Shown here: positions 35,183 to 48,852 of the stretch, piece by piece | Numbering within the stretch: position 1 is the first letter of the stretch | Layout of the letters: every line of letters starts with the position of its first letter | Origin: Artemisia argyi | Taxonomy: Eukaryota; Streptophyta; Magnoliopsida; Asterales; Asteraceae | Direction of reading: 5' to 3' | Assembly: GCA_030686995.1 (NCBI GenBank) | Contig: CM060693.1 | Location: 114,585,728 to 114,649,727, forward strand | DNA length: 64,000 bases | Notes under the pieces: generated by a model | Told to the model about the DNA's origin: nothing | Databases searched by the model: none | Seen by the model: the letters and a program-made list of their open reading frames with translations, nothing else | Made by a program: the position numbers and the translations under genes

Positions 35183-35728
35183 TCTTACGCAAAAGTTTGC
35201 TTATTGCATGTCTACGCATAAGTTTTGGTGCTTTAAGTGTTTTGGGATGATGTTGGATAATATATTGATCAGTGGTTGTGTTTAAACATTTCAGGAATCA
35301 AAGATACTTAATTGTTTTGAAGGTGATTATCAATCAGCACGCTCTTACGCAAAAGATTAACTCATCTTACATGTAAGATGAAATCTTACGCGTAAGATTC
35401 GACCCCTTTGAAAAACTTGTCTTGGATAAGACAATGTTTACGCGAAAGTGTAATTCTTATGCATAAGAATTTTCTTACGCCTAAGTACTTATCTTACGCA
35501 TAAGTCTAAACTTACGCATAAGTTATAACTTACGCATAAGATTCAAACCTTTGTATAAGCCCAAATCTTATGCGAAAGATTTATTCCTACACATAAGACT
35601 TGGCCTACGCGAAAGTTTAATCTTACGCATAAGATATAAGTTAAGCGTAGTTCCTGATCTTACGCCTAATGTAATGCCTTACGCATAAGAAATGTTATGC
35701 GTAGGATTTCCATATCTTACGCGTAACA
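35183..35728 (+). repeat. CTTACGCRTAAG motif array II
   Basis: About 20 more copies of the motif of array I, again at irregular spacing, over 545 bp. Several are CTTACGCATAAG exactly; others are CTTACGCGTAAG, CTTATGCATAAG or CTTACGCCTAAG. The array ends about 260 bp before the ATG of ORF3. It thus repeats the array-then-ORF layout of ORF1. Confidence 0.88.
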
Positions 35729-35986
35729 TTGACTGATTCCTTGAAATTTGTCTAAGTGTTGTAATTTTTCAAATGTATAAACTCTTGTATTTGTTAACAC
35801 ATATTGTGCCTTGATTGTGATCAAATTCTATTAAGTTTTAACATCATAAATACAAGTTTATCATATCACAACATTTTGAACACAAACACCCACTGATCAA
35901 TCCAATTATACATAAACCTGTAAATTAATATATGAGCTAACAAAGTATATTATTGCAATGTCTGTGTTTGTGTATGATCAATTCAG

Positions 35987-38900
35987 ATGGCCCAACAAGA
36001 AAACATTCCACAAGAACCAGAACCTGAACCTAAGCTCACTTGGGAAGAAACTTTTCCCGAAGAGTACACTAGAGAGATTGGAAAGAACAACCTAAGGGTC
36101 AACTTCAACAAATTCACATGCAATGAATCCTCTTGCATTGTAGCTGTGGATGCTTTACTCTATCACCCGTACAAAATCCTGCTCACAAAAACTGCATCAG
36201 TGGCCTGCTTCTACATTCACCAATTTTGGCACACGATTCAACTGGACCTTGGCGAAGAATCTTTCACATGTATGCTTTATAAGAGACAAGTCGCTATGGA
36301 CAAAGATACTCTTCGTGGCGTTCTTGGTTTGCCCAAACTAGGTCTAGATGAACAATACCACCCAGTTCCTAATGAAGAAGAGTTAATTGCATGGTTACGG
36401 GATATTGGATACGATGAGTCAGAAGAGGTAGTGACCAGAAACTCAAAGGTCAACACAAGATTTCTTCCACAACCATGGAGAACTCTTTACATCCTTATTG
36501 CCAAGTCTTTATCTGGCAGAGATGTTGGTTACGAACACCCCAAACTACAACATCTCAAACTCTTCTAGTTATGGCAAATGTCAAATCCGTAGACTATGCT
36601 AGTATTATCTGGGAAGATATTGTTTGGCACATACAACACAAGTCTGCTAAGATTCCATTCATTCGCTTCACCAAGTTACTCATACAAAGCTTCCTCCATG
36701 AGTATGACGACATTCCTCCAAGACTGGATGATGAAGACAAGAACACATTCAGAAATGAGTCCACTCTTAAGCAGATTAAGAGAGTTGATACCAGTACACG
36801 TAAGCAAGGAATGAAACTTCCCGCATGTCTTTTGAATGATAAAGTAAAGAAATGCAAGAACTACAAGTATTACGTTCAAGCTCTCAAGGAAGAGAAAGTA
36901 GGGTTCTTAGACGAAGTTCCTCTACCTTCGTTTATGCAGAAAAAGGGAAAGAGAGGTAGCAAGTATGGCAGCTCTGAAAGCTCTACCAAATCTGCTCAAA
37001 AGCCACACAAGAGATCACTTAGGATCAGAATACCAGTCAAGAAACCTGTTCCTGAACCAGTTCCTGAACCAGTTCCTGAACCTACACCACCATCTTCTCC
37101 AAAACCATCTGAATCAGAAACCGAATCCGATAGTGGTCCAATTTATAAGGAAGCTTATGCAAGCAGCAAATAGGAAGAAGATCTAGAAGATCTGGACATG
37201 ACTATCGAAGATTGGGACAGAAGTATCGATGAATTTGTTGAAGAAGTAGAAAAACAAACTACCTTCATCCAAAGACCATTGATCGAAGAAGATGCTAAAT
37301 TGGAAGAAGAACGGTTTAGGGGTGAAAAGCTGAAGGAACCCATGACTGAAGAACAAGAAAGACAAGAAGAGGGTCACACTAACCTTGGTTTGTCTGTGGA
37401 AGAAGAGAATGAAGGAGCTCTCAAGTTAGGTCTCCTCCACAGCAAAATCAACTCCTTCCAAGCTGATCAACCTCCACCTCTTCCGTTTACTCAAACGAGC
37501 GAGGCTGGCGGATCAAGCAGTATTCCTGAGGCAGGCGGATCTAGCAGTATTCCTGAGTCCACTCCAGTTGATCAAACTCAGGAAACAGGTACCAATGCTG
37601 AAATGATCGTCTACAAATCTCCCACAGTATCACCTGATGACATAGAAATGCAAAATGCTTCAGAAAGAGGAGACGATGATGAGGAGGACCATATGGATAC
37701 TGATTTTCCACACCTAATGACCATGGAAGAGATGGAGACAAGAGAAAAGGCTCAAGAGGAAGAACTCAAAAGAAAACAAGAAGCTGAAGAGGCGAGGCTT
37801 GAGGAAGAAGAACAAGCCAAACTTGAAGAAGCAATAAGAATGAAAGAAAGCAGGAAAGCTGAAGAGGCAGAAAAACTTGCTGAAGAATTAAGGCTTCAAG
37901 AAGAAAATAAGAAAAGAAAAGAAAAGAAAAAGAAGCCAGACTAGCCGAAGAGCTAAGGAAAAAAGAAGAAGCAGACAAGTTAGTAGAAGAGAAGAGATTA
38001 AAGGCTGAAGCAGAGAAAGTTTCAGAAAAGAAAGAAGAGCCCAAGGATAAACCCGAATCACCTAAAGGAGATGATAAGGATACCTCCACCTACATTGAAT
38101 CTTCTCAATCATCACCTCCTCACAACCTACATATGACGAATCAATCAAGAAACCTTCAAGAATTGAAGCCTCAGCTGCATCAAAGTTGATAAAGAAGGCA
38201 GTAAAGAGAGTTCGTGAAAAGAAGAAAAACAAATTAGAAAATCAAGTTGAATCACTAGCAAGTCAAGTTGCTGAATTGACGAAACAAATGACGAATGTTC
38301 AGGAAATGCATGAAAAGGTGGATGCCTTCTTAGCTAAAGATGTGCAAGAAGACATAGAAGCTACATTGGCTGCTCAAGCAAATCAGTACATGGACCAACA
38401 CTTAGTTGCAGAATTGAAAGAGTTGCTGAAGCCGATGAAGGATGAACTCACCAAGATTGCTGAACAAGCGGTCAAGAAAGTGATCAGAACTACTTCATTC
38501 ACTCTCCGAGCTGACAAAACACCTCTACCACAACAAGAGATGACATTGGACGAATTAGAAGCTCAACTCTTCAACATATTGGCAAGTAAAACCACCATGA
38601 CACCTAAAGATATTAAAGTCTGGGAAGCTTTACAAGCCAAGATGTCCAAAGAATCATGCAGCACTGAGGCCGATAAATTGAAACGTCAAAGAGATGATGA
38701 AGACAAAGATCCTAACTATCAGGCAAAGAAGCAAAAGCAATCCGAAGGACCCTCATCTCAACACAAACAACTTGTCATTCCTCCAACAACTACAACGTCA
38801 ACTCACCAACCTAAGGCATCCGGTTCAGATCCAAAAGCCCAAGCCAATTCGAGTACACCGGCGGAGATGATTTCCCTCAGCCCGATGACATACCAGAACC

Positions 38901-40340
38901 TTCATCAACAAAGAAGAAAGAAAGGAAACGAAAACATCCTCAACACAAACCTGACACCTCTTCGAAAGGCAAAGAACCTAAGAAATCGAAAAATATCCTC
39001 AACTGGCTAGACGAAGACAAAACGGCTGAGTACTCTTGGTTTGATGAAATGGTCAAAGCTCAACCACCCCTTGCAGAAAATCAATCACCACAAGATGGCC
39101 GAACCATGGAATATGCACAACTCCTGCAACAGGACTACGGTTTAAAGGAAATGAGCAAGAAAGAGCTAAGAAGGGTAAAGAATGCTGTATTCAACCTATT
39201 GAAAGACCGCTCTGCCAACTCTGTTGAACTCGAGTATCACCAGGAAAATATTGCCCGAGCAATGTCAAACGATATAGACTGGCTAAACCCGGAGTCTAAC
39301 ATTGATTACTATTCAAAGAATAAAGGGCCTTACTACACCGACTGGACCAAACATATACCCCTGGTTGGAAAGCCTAAGCAAGAAAGAATTCCTTACAAAT
39401 TCTTCTTCAACAATGACTTGGAATTTCTACAACACGGAAGCAAAATAGAGACGAAGTACGCCACATCACTCACCTTCTCTATCCCTGCAGCTAGATACCT
39501 CAACAACGCCATAGAAGAAGAAGCATCAGACTTATTTGTGGACAAAGTTGTTGCCTATGACTGGAACGCACTCTACGGGATTCACCATTGGCCAGAAAAC
39601 CGGGCACAATACTATCGAAGCAGCAGACTCAATCAAACAATGGGAAGTGTGATGAGTGAGTTAAAGATTGTCTCCATTCAGTTTATTTCTACAGTCACTC
39701 ACTTTGGGTACTCCTTTCTCAGCAAGATCGTGCTCAAAAGACTAGATGAACAAGAGTACGTGATTTCCGAGTCAGACTTTCCATGATTGCTCTTAATGAC
39801 ATCGAAGACATGTATCTACTCAAAGTCCAAGGAAAGTTGTGCAACCTACCTAAAGAAATGCAGCTTGCCTTTATCACAGCTCTTCTCATCTTCATGTGAC
39901 ACATCGTCATCAAAGAACGAGTAGAAGATCTTCAATTAGGAGTGGAAAGTTACCAAAAGAAGTTGAATCTCACGAAACCGAACCTTTACAATGTCCCCAA
40001 CCTTCAACACGAATCTCAATACACCTTGATCAAGCAGCCAACATTTGGTTTCACCTATCGCAGTGTCAACCGACGCAACTGCTTCATGGCATATGATGAA
40101 ATCCACAAGTTCTGTGATGAAACACTGAAGTTTCTCAGAGATGGAATCAAAGGCCGACTAGATGACGTTGCACTGTACAAATCCAAAAGGTGGAATACCG
40201 ATGAGGCCAGACAAGCTCGTAGATTCATCACAAGGATTGAGAACCGGCTGAAGCGTAATGATCAGATAAGGAGATTTGAAAGCTATGTGGGAGGTAGACC
40301 AGGATTTCCAGTGTTGACATTTCAGAGACCCGAATGGTAG
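35987..40340 (+). pseudogene. Element E ORF3, long extra protein gene
   Basis: ATG at 35987. The reading continues for about 1450 codons with frame changes near 36560, 37930, 38900 and 39800 and a TAG at 37171 (probably from CAG). N-terminal 190 residues: globular, WEETFPEEYTREIG, DALLYHPYKILL, MDKDTLRGVLGLP, QPWRTLYILIAK. Then WEDIVWHIQ-type sequence, a PEPVPEPVPEP stretch, an acidic region, a Glu/Lys/Arg coiled coil (about 37700-38350), a Ser/Thr/Gln linker and a C-terminal domain with LQLGVESYQKKLNLTKP and FESYVGGRPGFP. From memory the two ends resemble proteins encoded after pol in large Asteraceae Copia elements. No transmembrane segment is evident; function is unknown. Confidence 0.75.
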
Positions 40341-42631
40341 AAGTTTGTAAGATCTTGATTTGATTTGTCAATACTTTTAATCAATATGGCTTGTGCATGC
40401 ATTACAGTGTACAACCCGAACTTGTAAAGTAAGGACCTTGAGGTACGCATCAGTGCCTCAATCCTCATATAAGGAGCGAAGGCTTCTTACTTTTGAGTAG
40501 AATTAATAAATTGTTTTATGATTTTCATAATTCTGCTCAAAAGGATAAGTATTTCACCTCAATAAGCCTAATCACTTGTTGAGGGGGAGCACTTGTCACA
40601 TCAAAATTCTTTGTTCTTAAAAGTTAAAAGTTCTTGGTGAATCTCCCCATAAGACTCAAAAAGGCATATTTTAATCTAAAAAGATCGTCAAAAATATCAT
40701 TTCGTATGCTATTTTTGAGGGGGGGAAAATGTAAAAGTGATTAAAATATAAGTGGTCAAAAAGCTAAAAGTTGTATCTTGTGCGAGCTAGACTCAGAATT
40801 GACCCAGGAATTGACGAAACATGAAAGTTATAAATCTAGAAAAGACATATCCTCGACGGGTAATAACATCAAGTTAGTTACTAGAGCTAGTTGTCACCTA
40901 AAAGCTGACAATGGAAATCTCTAACTAACCATGTAAGCGTGTCTCGAAAAGGATTTGCCTTAGTAGAAAGGTACCGTCTCGAGAAACTTTCTGTGGACTT
41001 GATCAGGCCGGGTAATAACTTCAAGCTAGTATAACTAGTGATGTAAGCGTGTCTCGAATCGGTCTTGTTCACTGAAAGTGGATCAATTCAAAAAGTGTTT
41101 GCTCCTCCCGCATGTGCAAATTTATTAAATACTTATGAGCACATGTGAAGGGGGAGCCCTTCAAAAGTAAACATAAAACTCTCAAAGTGTTAAACAAAAT
41201 GTTTGATAATCACAAACACTTTGAGAGATTTTCAATCAAAGGTTTCTTGGCAATTGTCGGATAATCATGGAGTTATAAGGGGATTAAGATAGGATAAACC
41301 GTCCTATGATCCGCCAGAGCCGGAGGGATCTACCCAAGGACAACACCTATAGTTAGAATTAGAAGTCCTTAGGTATGATACAAAAAAAGGAGTAAAGAAT
41401 GAAAGGGGAAAGAAGGAGTTGAAGAATTAAAAAGAAAAGTAAAGAAAAGGGTGAAAAGAAATAGCCCTCCATATGTTCAACCTTAGGGCAGACACCGGGT
41501 TCAATTCATATGCTACTTGTTGTTGCTAAGGCAACACCGGTATTGAAGATAAAGTCGTCGTGGACCCAGTGACGCAATGCACTAAACCTTCTTAACCACT
41601 CAAGTTCTCTTAAAAGAGCTTGTTTCATTCTCACGGGGAACCAGTGTAATCGACTTATCTCTTAGAGATGGTCGATATTGAAGCAGGAGACCCCTCCCTA
41701 GTCTTTGCATAGGAAACCTAAGTGAGTACTTATCGAGTCTAGAGCCATGAGATACATCAAAGATCTCTTAAGGAACACTTAGTATTTCTACAACTGGTGT
41801 TCTACATCAATGGACACCAGCTGTAAATTATCGAGTCCTTTGCAGATCTTAGCAATCTGCCGAGAATGTTTATGAGAGAATTACTTAAATATTTCTCAAT
41901 GATTGAATGGAAATTCCTGCCAGGGTCAACATCAAACAGCCCGAACAGCAGGTCACTTCGGTAACCCTTCACGGGTTACGCTTAGTGTTCGCGGTGGTTC
42001 CATAGCGATCTACAGTCGTGGAGTGATCCCCAGCGACTCACCCAATCATTGAGCTACTTAGTAGGTCTCGTAAGCTCCTTTGGGAGTATATGACATGGGA
42101 ACGGCCTTGATAAGGATTAGAAGGAGTCTTCACACTATGCTGTTGACGAGCTCTAATTCCTTATCTGTAACTACCGGTTGATTATTGCTAACTCTTTACC
42201 TGCAGGTACATATCACCTCTATGATGGTAGATTCCAGCATGCTCATGCATACATCTTAAAGTCATTGAAAGCTCCCTCAAAGATTTAAGCACCACAAAGT
42301 TCAAAAGACATATTCTACGCCAAAAAGAAGAGTCTACAAAGTTTAAAGACTAAAGATCAGTATGAAAGAAAAGGAACTTCGTGCACTTGAAAGACAAAGT
42401 CCAAAGATGTATGAGCATGTTGGAATGGCGGACAACCACCACAGACACAGAAGTGACGAACGGCAGACCTTCATAACATAATCACTACATTATCACCAAA
42501 GAACAAAGTCTAAGAGCAAAGCACATTCTTCTAACAACATTTTTCAAGACGTCAAAAGTTATACAAGTCAAAAGTCAAAGACAAAGATGAAGACGTCCAG
42601 CAACCATGATGACCGACCCTTAGGGGAAGAT
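40341..42631 (+). other. Element E 3' region
   Basis: 2.3 kb with no ORF I support. PPT-like tracts occur at about 40578 (TTGAGGGGGAGC), 40717 (TTGAGGGGGGGAAA) and 41145 (TGAAGGGGGAGCC), and the functional PPT (TTAGGGGAAGAT) at 42619-42631. A direct repeat (GGGTAATAACxTCAAG ... ATGTAAGCGTGTCTCGAA) occurs at about 40858 and 41009. Confidence 0.6.
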
Positions 42632-42965
42632 TGTTGGGAACATACTTTTGTATTTAGTCAAGTCTCGGTCATTACATTTTGTAATAGGTTGCATAAGTAA
42701 TATTTATGTTTATGTTTTAGATCATGGGCAAGTTGTAAAAGCCCATAAGGCTTGAGAAGCCCACGTTGAGATCATGAAAGGGACTAGGGAATGTTGCCCT
42801 AACTTCCCTCCTATAAATACTAAGCTTATGTAAACATTTTAGTTGTTGGTTATTTTGTTATCTTAATGAAACTATTGTTCTTTCACTTTTCATATATCAT
42901 ATAATCAAACAATCCTTATATCTATCTTATTCTTACTTGTGTAACATCAATATGGGCACCTAACA
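42632..42965 (+). repeat. Element E 3' LTR
   Basis: 334 bp, same limits as the 5' LTR; the PPT GGGGAAGAT is just upstream and the ATTAT duplication just downstream. Confidence 0.92.
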
Positions 42966-45900
42966 ATTATAAACCCAAAACCAAACAAATCTAATCCAAA
43001 ACAAACATATACCCAACACCCTCACCCAGTCCAAAACAGAAGCCCAATCCACCACACCCCTTTGATACCAAAACCAGGGTCAAAGTTTAACCCTGGTCAA
43101 ACCGGTCAACAAACACCATCCCTTCCCTCTCACTCCCTCCCAACTTGCAGAACAATCCCATCACCCCTCCCACCATCACCATCACATCCCACCGCCCAAA
43201 CCACTACCTTAACTAACAATACAAACCATAATAAATGCCACCACCCCCTATTGCATCTCCACAGTCCAATTTGCAATTTTATATTTTTGGCGCCAAAATG
43301 ACGTGGATGGCTAGGATTGAATTTTTGTGATCCAATGGTTCTGAATTGAAGTGGGAAATGCTCAGAGATCTTCCATAAACCCTAGAAGACCCCTATATAA
43401 GGAAGAAGATGTAGAAGAAAGAGAGTGTAGTGTCTTAGAGTAAAATCAGTGTCGTATTAATAATTTTCTAAAATTCCAGTGTATGTTTTAGCTTCTAAAT
43501 TGTAATTTCAATCATCTTAGTGTAATTTGAACCATTTTCAATCAATGAATTAAAGTTTCAGTTCAATTCTCAGTTTATGCAATTTCTTTTTATTTCAAAA
43601 ATCTCAAATAGCTTAATTGTTGTTTGTAGTTGATATAAAGGACATATAAGCTCATATAAGCTCCCATATAGCTTCTCTAAGCTATTAGAAACCATTAAAA
43701 ATCAGTTTAGTAGTAAAAAATCAAAAATAAAAAAATTAAGAAAATCAAAGAAAAATGAAAAATGCAGGTATGAAGTTGATGATGGCTAGAGCAGGGTAAA
43801 TTCAGGATGGCCTTGGTTTAGTGGCTTGTGGAAGCCTGTAGGATTGGTCACTTGGTTCATGGTTCTTGGTTTTAGCAGGACTAGCAGGGTCCCCGCGCGA
43901 TGCAGCTGCGGGCACCTTGTAATTTAATTTTTACGGCTAATAATATATTTTATTTGTACGTTTTTTGGCAATAGCTTTACTGATTAGTTTTTTAAAGCAA
44001 ATGTTTGATGAAATTTAGCTTAGTTTGTATTATTTTATTTATTATTATTATTTATTTTATTTTATTTTTGTAGTTTGCTTGGTTTTATAATATGTGAACA
44101 TATTTAATTTATTATGTTCTTTTTGACAATAAATTTACGGATATCAAAAATTTCGTTTAGCTCGTGTCCGTTCTGGCTCGAGCCCGTTTGACCTGTGCCC
44201 GTTCGGGCTCGAGCCCATTTGGCCCATTGCCCGTTCGGGCTTGAATATTTGTATAATATGCTTTATTATTTGTATTAGTGACATTTAATGCGGGAATTAT
44301 GTTTAAGTTGGTTGTACAATATGTTTGATAATTTGTATTTCTTATATAAGTGGTGTTTTAATAAGTGCATTAATTATATTTATTAACCAGTTAATTAATT
44401 GTGTTTAATGTACATAATAATTTATTTATTGTATTTAATGTTAGTATTAATTTTATGTTAGAATTAAATATGAGGGGAATTTCTATAAGTAGCATTAGTT
44501 GTTGTACTTATAGCTTTACAAGTTGTATTGCTTAATTTTAAGTATTTCTAATAATAGTAGGCCTTCATGCTTTATAATATAGTATGATTGCAATTTTTAA
44601 GGTTTTCTCTTAATTTTCATAAATCACTGTTCCATTGCTTAATTTCACCAAGTTTCTATTAAATCACAATTTTATTAGGTTGTTTGGATTAGTCTGTGTA
44701 GTGGTATACTTGTGTCTTCTAGTGCTTGAAACCTGTTGAACATCTTACTCAATTGTAGTTCAATTAAATCTTCACTTAGGCACCTATAAGCAGGAAAGTC
44801 AAAAATCCTGTGAATCACCCCTAGATAACCTTCTGTGTGGATTTAAAAGTAGCATAAGCCCCATTTCAACTCACAAGTGAGTATTGTAACTTATTTTAGT
44901 CTTAATATAGCTTAACTAACCTTATTCAGTCCATAAATCAAGATCAAAATTCAATTTAGTCAAACTAGGAGTGAAATCAAAAAGTAAAAAACAAAGTACT
45001 TTCAGAAAACCAAATTTTCAAGGATTTTTCCTAATTTTTGTGCTTACATTCAAGCCTCAAGCTTTTCACAAGTTAAAATATACCAGATAAGCTTTCAAAA
45101 GACACCATTGGCTTATTTTTAGGAATTTTTCTCTGGCTAGTGCAAGAGCTTGAAAAAGCTTGCAGGGCAAAGTACTGCCCTGCACCATGCTCCCTTGGGT
45201 TTTTACCCAACTTTCTATACCCTCTCCTGACTTCAATTGTGGATCCCACACCTCAAGCCTTGGCTTTTTGGAAAGCCCTTGAGCTTATCTTTCTAAATCA
45301 AGACTAAGATTGGATCTCAGTAGTCACCTAGATAGCTTATTTTATTCTCAAAGTTTGCTTATTTCATTGTGTATGCTAAGCATTTAGTGTGGATCACCAA
45401 AGTTTATAAGACCATACCTCTTTCATTAGTGGGCCCCACCCTGTGATTTTTGGCTTTTTGGAAACCTAATAAGCCCATCTTTAAGGTTCAGGGCTTATTT
45501 GCTTATTTCTGGCTTATTTGGTAGGGCTTCTAAGAGCTTTTAGTTTGTCCATTTCCCTGGTTCATACTGAGTCATCAGTATAACTCACCCAACTTCCAAA
45601 GCTCACCTAGTGCTTATTAATGGGACCCAGAGCTTAACTCTTAGCTTTTTGAAAAGCCCTTCTGGCTAGCTTCTTGGATCAAGTCTCAAATTGGATCCCT
45701 GAGCACCCCTGTGGGCCCTACAACGTCTGCAATGTGGTCATTTTTTGCCTAAGTGGCCTGTTTGAAACCTAAGTGCTTATTTGTGATATTTAGCTTATTC
45801 ACTGTGCTTTTCTAGTTCCTTTGGCTTAATTTGTGTTCATATAAGTTTTTTACACCTTATTTGCTAGCTTGTGTCCACTGTGTAGCTTATTAAGAGCTTT

Positions 45901-47202
45901 TGCATCATTAAAAATCTAAAATATTAATCTTTCAAGCTTATTGGGGGGGTGCAAATTGCTTATTTTTAAGTTGTAAAAAGTTTGTCTTTGTTAAAGTTAC
46001 ATATTTTCAGTGTATAAATAGTTTTAAAAAAGAAAATCCAAAAAATCATCACTTTTAGTATAGTGATAGCTTCTATTTAATAGAAATTATCTATTTAAAT
46101 TTTCTTTTAGCTTATTATTAAGCACTTTTACATTTTTATATTTTTCTTAAATTTCTTTTATATTAAAGTATTTTTAGGAATTTTTCTAGATTTTTCTATT
46201 TTAATTTAGTATTTATTACAATTAATAGTAGTTTAAATAATAATTAAGTAATATTAGTATAATAAATAGTTTTATTAATTTTTATTCAACAACAATACTT
46301 TTTTATATTTTTCCTAAGTTTTATATATCATAAAATAATTTTAGGAAATTTTTCATAATTTTCACTGTTCATTTTCTATTTTTTTTAATTAATTTAGTTT
46401 AAATAGTTTTTAATTAATAATTAAGTTAATAATTAGTAAAATAGTTTAAAAATAATTTTTATAAACTTTTTATAATTTTTTAGGAGTACTGTGATGGTTA
46501 ATTAGTTTTATAAAAAATTTCATAGTTATCTAAGTCATTTTAGTATTTTTAGTAATTTGAATTAGTTTAATTAGTTTAATTAATATAATTATTAATTATT
46601 TCATATTATCCACAAAAAGAAAAAAAAATATATTTTTAGTTTCCAAATTTGTTTTAAGTCATTTTAGAATTTTAAAAATTGAATTTGCAATTTTCTAGCT
46701 TAATTTTGTATTATAAAGCTTTTTAGTATAAGTTAAATAGTTTTAATTAAATAATTAAATAGTTTTTATTTTCATAATTAATAATAAATAATAAAATAAT
46801 CAAAAAAAATATTTTTCTTTTTAATTTAATTTTCTTTTAATATTAAGTTTGTAAAATTTTCATTTTCACTCCCTGTAGTTTATTTTAGCCTAAAACTCAC
46901 CTTTTCCTAGCATGTAATCGTATCTGTTTCAATTTTAGTTCACGTGTATACATATCTGTTTCCTGTGCTTGTTATTTACTATTATCCAAATAATTCCAGT
47001 AATGTAATTCAAATCCAAATCAACTTTGGTTACTGTCCTCAGTATCACTCATTCCAATAAACGTTTCAAAACACCATTTTAATGTCGTCGGGACATAACG
47101 ACTCGGGGAAACACTGTACTATCCGGAAGCATTGGTCTAGGTGGTTTGACTATATTGACCACATGTGTGGTTAACTTTAGTTGACTGTTTAGCAACCAAT
47201 CA
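42966..47202 (+). repeat. Element D LTR, 3' portion
   Basis: After element E the sequence continues for 4.2 kb to ACCAATCA, 5 nt before a clear PBS. A TATA box (CCTATATAAGG) is at about 43393, preceded by a C-rich stretch (43080-43260). Two to three tandem units based on CCCGTTCGGGCTCGAGCC lie at 44165-44250. The rest is AT-rich with many AGCTTATT words; no gene is seen. With 25880-26535 the LTR would be about 4.9 kb, long but within the Ogre/Athila range. It could also be composite; no internal boundary was found. Confidence 0.5.
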
Positions 47203-47207
47203 ATTTT

Positions 47208-47225
47208 TGGCGCCGCTACCGGGGA
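47208..47225 (+). promoter_or_regulatory. Element D primer binding site (tRNA-Asp type)
   Basis: TGGCGCCGCTACCGGGGA matches the complement of the plant tRNA-Asp 3' end at 16 of 18 positions. This is the PBS used by Athila and some Ogre/Tat elements. It sets element D on the plus strand. Confidence 0.85.
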
Positions 47226-47404
47226 GGTTGTTGCGTGTTTTAAAAACGTTTTAGGTTTAGTGATTTTTCAAAACCATCCTTGTACAAATTTCACCACTTT
47301 GTAAAAATCTTAATCATATAAAAAAAAGTTCATTAACACTTTTCATAAAGTGTTAACAACACCAAAAAAATCAAAAACAACAAAATAAATCGTGAAGTTA
47401 AATT
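47226..47404 (+). other. Element D leader remnant
   Basis: About 180 bp of A-rich 5' leader after the PBS, with an inverted repeat AACACTTT...AAAGTGTT. No ORF begins before element F interrupts at 47405, and the rest of element D is outside the window. Confidence 0.6.
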
Positions 47405-48366
<962 letters not shown>

Positions 48367-48679
48367 TAGCTTTCAAAGCCCGCCCGATGGACGGGCATGT
48401 CTTATATTTATCGTTGGAATATTTTTCTATAGCGAAAGAAGGTAGCAAAATTTTACAGTATTTTAAAACATACTCCGTAGGTAATAATCAAATATGACAT
48501 GATCAAATGAAATCGGGTTTAGTGATGCCATCAATGTACACTTTATAGTCTTACAATAAGGAAATATCAAATGTCGTGTTTTGCATTTATGTATGAATGC
48601 AATACATACGTACTTAAAACAAAGAAAATCGAAGCTAATATTATATAACTAAGAACACATGTAGACCGATTAAAAGTTA

Positions 48680-48852
48680 TTCATAAGAGTGTGAGTTTTC
48701 ATGTCTTTTAGAATCTAGTGCGGCCTTGAAAATCAAATCATAAGCCTCTTGAATGCATGTGTTAAGCTTCAGATGATCTATGATCCCTTTCTAGTTTCCT
48801 ATCACCATCCTGAGCATGTTCATGTAACTCGTGATGGCTACTTTACTGCTCT
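48680..48852 (-). pseudogene. Unidentified exon-like fragment in insertion G
   Basis: On the minus strand a helical, exon-like stretch reads TSYMNMLRMVIGN, then a stop, then KGIIDHLKLNTCIQEAYDLI and FKAALDSKRHE. The composition looks like a real protein, unlike the AT-rich surroundings. I do not recognise the family. It is a likely captured host gene piece. Confidence 0.35.

Larger units (their letters stand above)
26536..42965 (+). mobile_element. Element E: giant Copia retrotransposon with a third ORF
   Basis: 16.43 kb bounded by two 334-bp LTRs (26536-26869, 42632-42965) and duplication ATTAT (26531-26535, 42966-42970). The LTRs differ at about 5 sites by eye. Order: PBS, leader with motif array I, coiled-coil ORF, protease/integrase, RT/RNase H, spacer with motif array II, a third ORF of about 1450 codons, and a 2.3-kb tail. 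This is far longer than a usual 5-10 kb Copia. I see no capsid domain or CCHC knuckle, so it may depend on another element. Its ORFs resemble large Asteraceae Copia proteins that I recall. Confidence 0.93.

Noticed and set aside
43062..43301. Pro/Thr/Ser-rich ORF of 79 codons
   Set aside because: Falls in a C-rich part of element D's LTR just before its TATA box; low complexity and no family.
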